Shown: positions 55,085 through 64,000 of the stretch, in pieces
How positions within the stretch are numbered: the first letter of the stretch is position 1
How the letters are laid out: the number at the start of each line of letters is the position of its first letter
Source: Aspidiotus rigidus
Taxonomy: Eukaryota; Arthropoda; Insecta; Hemiptera; Diaspididae
Assembly: GCA_035079385.1 (NCBI GenBank)
Contig: JAVHKY010000043.1
Coordinates: 2,232,001 to 2,296,000, forward strand
Direction: 5' to 3'
DNA length: 64,000 bases
Position numbers and translations under genes: made by a program
Notes under the pieces: generated by a model
Told to the model about the DNA's origin: nothing
Seen by the model: only the letters and a program-made list of their open reading frames with translations
Database searches by the model: none

Positions 55085-58000
55085 AATTTTTCATGGTTGA
55101 AATAGAAAATATCAAATATTGATTTCAACGAACCATCACTTCTCGGCTATGGTATTGAGAAATTGTTGGACGATTTCACTATAATTATTTCAAGGTTTTT
55201 CGAGTTTTGGAACATTTTACGAATTATAGTTTATAAACTAGGTATTTTTCGTAATTCTTCTATACCTACTTGTAACAGCTAACGCTTTCTTTGTAATGAA
55301 ATATATTTTGCAGAGCAGACTAACTCTTCAAGAATAGGATAAGTAAGTTATTGTTGAAGTCATCCTTTCATCAAAACATCAATACTTGAAGCAAAACAAC
55401 AACCAAGCAAAATGTCAACGATTTCGTCAAAAAAACAATCAGGTTTCCTCATATAGACACCTATATTGAGGCTTATAAAATTTTTTTGTACACGGATCTC
55501 CTCCAAAACTACTGGGTGGACTTTTTTGATACTGAGGCATTAAGTTATAGCCTCCTATCTGAAGATGCAGAACGATGTTAACGACGTGATCAACCACGGC
55601 ACCTTGTAGATGAAGAAATTTACTAAAAAACGATGGCTTCCTTAACGAAGTTAAACGAGAAACGCAGGGAACCTGTTTTATGAGTCAAATTGGTTTTGGT
55701 ATTGAGAATTCAAGCAAGCCTAGACCTTGTGTACAGCTAGTATGAAGGAGGCCTAGACCTACTATAAACCTAGTATAAAATAGGACGTCATCAGTGACTT
55801 GGATCTATTTGAGGGACTTCGAAATATATACCTCGAGAGTGAAATTTTTTCAAGTTTTTCGCCGCACGGCGCTCGGGGATTTTCTCAAAAAACCTTCTAT
55901 AAAATGGGTTCTCTGTGAAAACAGCTTCCGCGACAAAACATTGTTAGAGCGTGTTTAATGTTCATAAGAAGATATCTAACATCAAACTTGCAAATGACTA
56001 TTTTGAGAACCACTACTCCGCCTTAGCAGCCTTCATCAGTTATTCCAGAGAGCCCTTCAATTCCAAATTCCGATTAAAGTTTCTTTACGACGTTTACTGC
56101 GGATTTTGAAGAAAAAACGAAAAATATTCATTTCATTGAAAACATAATGGATTTTTGCTAAAGAAACTTGTTTTTCTGAAGGTGAACATGAAAAACATTG
56201 TTTGAAAGGAAAAAGTCATGTTTCTTCCTTGAAAAATATGCTCGAAACATTTTATCGGGACGCCGTAAGCGTAACACAGTGGAACCCAAGTTCGTAGAAC
56301 CACTCCTCCTCCTAGTAGATGTTGAACCGTATTTTGCACTGCTTCGCGCAGTTCGCATAATAATATACGTATAGTCAAAGGTGCTAATGTGAGTTGGGTC
56401 TTACTGTTCAGTTGCTTGGGTAACAGAGGCATTTCGAGAGTGGTCCTAAATCACGGTTGCCGGTTTGTACTGTCTTGAACCGCGGTGTGTTCCACGACTA
56501 CGGGAAAACATGATACGTCTGCTCTGTACGCGTTTATTAAACAGACTGTCGTACATTGGCCAGAATACCTCTCGCGCTTTATTACCTTACTGAGGACGAC
56601 GATACCGTTGTAAAGGATGTACCCTGCACTTCGCAATGATATAACCACACAAAATACATATTGGGATAGTAAGACTTGGGAGAATTATGCTGATGGAACA
56701 AATAAGTACAAAAGAAACTTGACAATTTTTGGAAGAAATGGGACTTGGAAACTGATAACTTTGACTTTTGGACTCAGTAAGCAGCAATCGTAATTGAAAA
56801 AGTAACGTAGTTAATGAAGGAGACCTTAAAGAAACCAGGAAAATTTTTGTCCCGCCAAAGGATTAAGTCTCATTCGAAAGTGTTCATGATCTTTTTTCTT
56901 TCTTTTCTCTTACTAATCATCAATTATTACCGTAGTTCTTCATTGATTTCATGAAGTGTAAATAGATAAATTATAAAACAGAACCCATAAATGGTTATGA
57001 AGAGAAATTCGAATAATCAATTTCAAACATGTACATGATTACCCACATTTCCAGTGGTGTCATTTACAATGAAGTATACCTATTCAAAACCAAGCGCAGA
57101 ATTCCTCAAAACCTTACGAAGAGTCATACATAGGAAAATAATAGGTAACTCGAATGAACATAATTTAGTTTAAAGGTACAAAATTTTTTTGGAAAATAAG
57201 ATAGGCCTATGAACGCATTAGAGCAAAAAGATTGAGATATTGAATATTTACAGCTCATCAATCGGATAGAAAAAAATTTCCAAAAGTTGATCTAAAAGTT
57301 ACAAACTACAGCTTGTATAACAAGAATCACAGGTATCCAACAAATATGTCTCCTTAAAATCGCGAGTAGGTAGGTTACAATCATAAGAGAACAAAAGAAA
57401 ATTTGTACTCAACAGAAAATAAGATGGACGAAAAAAAGCGAATCATTCAACTCATCTTTGTCACTTTTCTCACGTAACAGCAATGAACATTTGCTCCGAT
57501 TCCAATTTGAGAAATAATTTATCACTATTAGCACTTATACGCTCACGCAGTATTTATTGCTTCTTGGAAAATGAAATTATTTTGGTCGGTTTCCGTTATC
57601 TCCATTTTTCAAACATCAACTGAAGAAGTTTGATACAACCAGACACAGCGAACTTGTTCCTCAGTTACCATTAGATACTCTGATCTGTCCGCAATATATT
57701 CTTGAGACTCACTCGTGCAATAATCGTTTGGATAACTGAAACGAATCATAACACCGATACCGGTGAATTATCAATGAACTACGCTAATCAAATATTTGGC
57801 GACATACATACATAAAATAACACTCGCAGCGATTAAAATTTGTTTTGCGAAAATTGATAATAAGATGATATAAAATTCGGATAAGCTATTAATTTCATGA
57901 AGGCGAAGAGGAAGTTGTCCTTAAAATGATAATTTGATAGAGAATAGTATTTACTTCAAAACTGATTGCATATCTATTAACATTTTGACCATAGAACTCA

Positions 58001-58752
58001 ATTTACATACACGGGAAAATAACCTTATCACAAAGAGTGGCTCCCAGTTACAAAGATAACACGATTCATTTTGTTTGCGCGTACCCAAAGATCAGTAATC
58101 CAAGTCTAGTCATTTTTAAGAGAATCGAATTTGAAGTTATTGCCAGTTTGATTTTAGACAACTGACGTGTGAAGATACAGATGGGAAAAAATTACAAAGA
58201 AAATACCACGCGATCTCAATAATTATCCAATCCATAGCTTTTTATAAGATCTAAAAAACTTACACTCAAAGCTGAGATAAGACAATTGGGCAAATTTCTC
58301 AATTTTGAAGTCAATTAGTACAAGAACTTTCAATCTTTTCCATCGAACCAATAAAAAACCTCCTCTACTACAAAGATGATACGGCGGTCACCTATTCATC
58401 ATTATAATTTTTTTTTCAGATAAAATTTATAGTGCTTAGCGTATGTAATCGAGGTAATTAGACATACAAATATCAAGTGAAGCGAATAGTTTTTCCACAT
58501 TCACAAAATATGCATTGTTTCTTTGCTTCCTCACATTTGGAAACAAAAACGAAAGAGACGCTAGATCACATGAACAATTATTTAATAGATCACATTGAGT
58601 AACGTTTCTCTGGACGAGATCTGTGTGTCCTCAAAGAACTCATAATTATCCTCTTCGCCAAAGTTTCAATAAATTCGTTATAGCATAGCTCAAGACCTGA
58701 CACGAAGTAAAACAGAATTCAATAGCAACACCTTTCTATTTCTGAAATCCAG
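55085..58752. other. intergenic, 3.7 kb, no gene supported
   Basis: Holds a third copy of the dispersed repeat (55490-55600, ACTACTGGGTGGACTTTTTT then ATCTGAAGATGCAGAACGAT). A minus-strand frame at 56587-56787 has a hydrophobic stretch (SISIILPSLTIPICILCGYII) that might be a lone membrane segment, but no gene model could be built. The right part presumably contains the pho 3' UTR. Confidence 0.4.
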
Positions 58753-61493
<2,741 letters not shown>

Positions 61494-63917
61494 ATGTGTG
61501 CGGATAAGAAACCACCGTTCTTAGTTCAAGCAATATATTCCTTCAAAGGAACGAACAATGACGAGGTATGATGCAAAGTATTTACTCGTAAAGAGTTGAG
61601 TTTCCCTCATCTGTTAAGATGAGATTTTTTTTTATCGTTGCAGTTGTGCTTTAAGAAACATGACGTGATAACGGTCACTCAAGTTGAAGAAGGTGGATGG
61701 TGGGAAGGAACCTTGAAAGATAGAACAGGTTGGTTTCCGTCGAATTATGTTGAGTACAAATCTGGTTAGTAATTTCTTCGAACTCACTAATATCGATAAA
61801 CATTGTCTGCTTCAAAAATTACCTTCTTTTTTCACTTCTGATAGGCGATTCTGATTCAACCATTATGATGAATACGCTATCCAAATCGAGTGCAGATCTG
61901 ACAGCTCAACAGAGCGCCAACCGAACTGTGATAATTCGCGACCTCATCGATTCAGAAAAGGCTCATGTTGCTGAACTAGAAAATTTAGTCGATAAATTTC
62001 TAGTCCCTATTTGTAATTCCGGACCGTGAGTCAAGTAATTCTGTCGTATTAATTCTAGTTAGTAGATCTATTCTTTTTCACCATACTATTGTCCATAACT
62101 TTCTAGTTTAACACGAGACGAATACAACGGATTAGTGAGTAACATCACTGAAATTGTCGAGGTGCATCAAAATTTGCTAAAAAGCTTGATAGAATGTTCA
62201 GCTATTTCTCCGGAGCAACAAAGAATAGGTCGTGTTTTTCTGACATTTGCTGCCAAAGTGAAACAAACTCATCAAAAATACTGTAGTACTCATCCGCGTG
62301 CGATTATGATTCTTGAAAAATTTAGGTAAAATTTTCATTTTGATAACTCATTTCAGGGCATAGCACGAAACCAGTTTTTAAAGACGACTAAGTTGTTTCT
62401 CTTCAGGGAAGATTTAAATGCGATCATGGAAGCCAACGGAGCGTCGTCCCCCGGAATTCTAGTGCTGATTGCGGGTCTTAGCAAACCATTTCGACGTCTC
62501 GAAAAGTACCATGGAATTCTACAAGAACTGAAGCGTTATATGGAAGAATGCCACTTTGACCGAGGAGATGTCCTGCGTTCTATCAGCGTTTACAAGGATT
62601 TTGGAGTAGGTTCAATTTTTTTTTGTCATTTCAAGTATAGATGAGCCTTAAATCCTCTGAATTTTCCCATTTGTTCCTTTAGACAACTTGTTCGACTATT
62701 CGCCGACAGAAAGAGTTGGAGCTACAAATTCTAAACGGTGGCGTTCACGGCTGGGAAGGTGATCTAAGTATATTCGGAGACATCTTACGTATCGGTTCCG
62801 TAGCTATAGGATCGGAATTGAAAGACCGATACTTGGTTCTCTTTCCTGATACGTTACTCATATTATCAGTTTCGAATACAATGACCTCATTTACGTACGA
62901 AGTGAGTTTCATTAGATATTAGTTAATCGAAATACTGTTCCGAGATCGTACTTGAAATTTGGATTTATTCTGTCAATCATCGATCGTTACAATCATTTCT
63001 TTGCCTACAGGGGAAACTTCCTCTCACAGGTATTACAGTGAATAAATTGGACGACTCCGACGAGTTGAAAAACGCATTTGAAATTAAAAGTAAGTTTAAT
63101 TATGATTTATCGTTTTAATATTCACACTCAGTAGTCGATACCAGAATCGAAGACACAAAACCTAGGAAAATCACCGAGGCATTCGAGAAAATATTGATAA
63201 TATCAGATATTTAGGGGCAACCAGGATCATTAATTGGAAGAAGTATTTCAAAACGTTAGCTTTAAAATTTTTAAAACTCAACGGTTTGATACCTCGATTT
63301 AGAAATATAATTTTCGATAAAAAAGAAAAAGTTACGTTTATACGTACCATCAGAAATTCATTATGAAATAACTACCTGAAAGACCACCTACAAAACAAAT
63401 CTGTTAATCAGAAAACATGTAATATTCCTCAAAATTTTCTATGGGAAACCAAAAACACTCCCCTCTCGTAATAAATTTATGCCGTATCTATTTTATCACT
63501 TAAATGACCAAATAAATCATCTCAAATTACAAATGGAAAATTTTTGATTTCCAATCATGAGTTTTAGAGATATTTTCGAGCATTCGAATTTTGTGAAAGG
63601 TTCAATTCAATGACAGTTATTTTTTAAAAATGCAATCATTTAGGCATTTTAGGAGTAATTTTGTATTTTTTCGTTCTCCTCTATACGAACATTTCAAGTT
63701 TATGTGTTGCACAGATTCTATGATTGAAGAGATTGTTGCCATATGTCAAACGAAGGGAGATCAACAAGCATGGGTAAAAGATATCAGTAAACAGATTATC
63801 GCATCTAAACAGTCATCTTTCGGCTCAACTCCATCACCAACGTCAATCAAGACGTCAAGTTCGAGTTATAGTTCGTCACAATCTGCTAGCATCCCACCGA
63901 AGCCTCCGTTGCATGCT
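61494..63917 (+). CDS. rtGEF: Rho guanine nucleotide exchange factor rtGEF/beta-PIX (partial)
   Basis: Exchange factor for Rac/Cdc42 that binds PAK through its SH3 domain and GIT proteins further on; acts at focal adhesions and synapses. Exons 61494-61565, 61644-61764, 61845-62025, 62107-62325, 62407-62605, 62683-62901, 63011-63089, 63715-63917 encode the first 431 residues with consistent phases; the gene runs off the right edge after a good donor (GCT|GTAAGT). SH3 is about residues 9-65 (ALYxF-type [12 protein letters not shown], then EGGWWEGTL and GWFPSNYVE). DH is about 88-265 ([18 protein letters not shown], then [16 protein letters not shown]). PH is about 285-395 ([17 protein letters not shown] to [26 protein letters not shown]). 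A Ser-rich linker with IPPKPPLH follows. An N-terminal CH domain (as in alpha-PIX) is absent. The C-terminal GIT-binding and coiled-coil region lies outside. Confidence 0.94.
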
Positions 63918-64000
63918 GTAAGTTTCATTCCGTACGTTCGTCTTACCATGTACCTCGCTCGCTTAGTTCGTAAAAAAGTCATCACTAGAAAAATACTGAA

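Overview
The window is a stretch of AT-rich animal nuclear DNA. All host genes have spliceosomal introns with GT/AG junctions that keep frame. The bsh, Mfsd12, pho/YY1, rtGEF (beta-PIX), MARCH-type and ZAD zinc-finger genes point to an insect. The ZAD domain is arthropod-typical, and the short recurring motif style (for example TAGGTACCTA) reminds me of sternorrhynchan Hemiptera such as aphids or mealybugs. That last placement is an inference and not proven.

Host genes, left to right: bsh (brain-specific homeobox, + strand, five exons, 1106-13776, with an 8.9 kb first intron full of transposon debris); Mfsd12 (- strand, seven exons, 36951-38924); a ZAD-C2H2 zinc-finger gene (+, eight exons, 50346-54017); a small MARCH-type RING-CH membrane protein (+, two exons, 54418-55084); pho/YY1 (-, five exons, 58753-60493); and rtGEF/ARHGEF7 (+, eight exons, 61494 to beyond the right edge). 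pho and rtGEF are head to head over about 1 kb. In every gene the exon phases match at all inferred junctions.

Between bsh and Mfsd12 (about 14-36 kb), and again between Mfsd12 and the zinc-finger gene (39-50 kb), the DNA is mostly mobile elements. The core is a decayed Polinton/Maverick block (about 19.1-26.3 kb) with a protein-primed type B DNA polymerase pseudogene and four small ORFs. It is followed by a solo LTR, an unassigned ORF with one in-frame stop, and a Helitron Rep/helicase relic. A roughly 1.1 kb AT-rich repeat lies on each side in opposite orientation (15.3-17.6 kb and 32.9-34.0 kb).

The insertions can be ordered because many still show target-site duplications. A Tigger-like element splits a hAT transposase relic exactly at a TA. 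Two different MITEs sit in the Polinton polymerase, and another sits in the Helitron gene. Three related 455-462 bp elements each carry perfect 8-bp duplications. One family of very small hairpins (28-41 bp) is flanked by 7-8 bp duplications. No CRISPR array, rRNA gene or functional tRNA gene was seen. One tRNA-derived SINE head with a clear B box is present.
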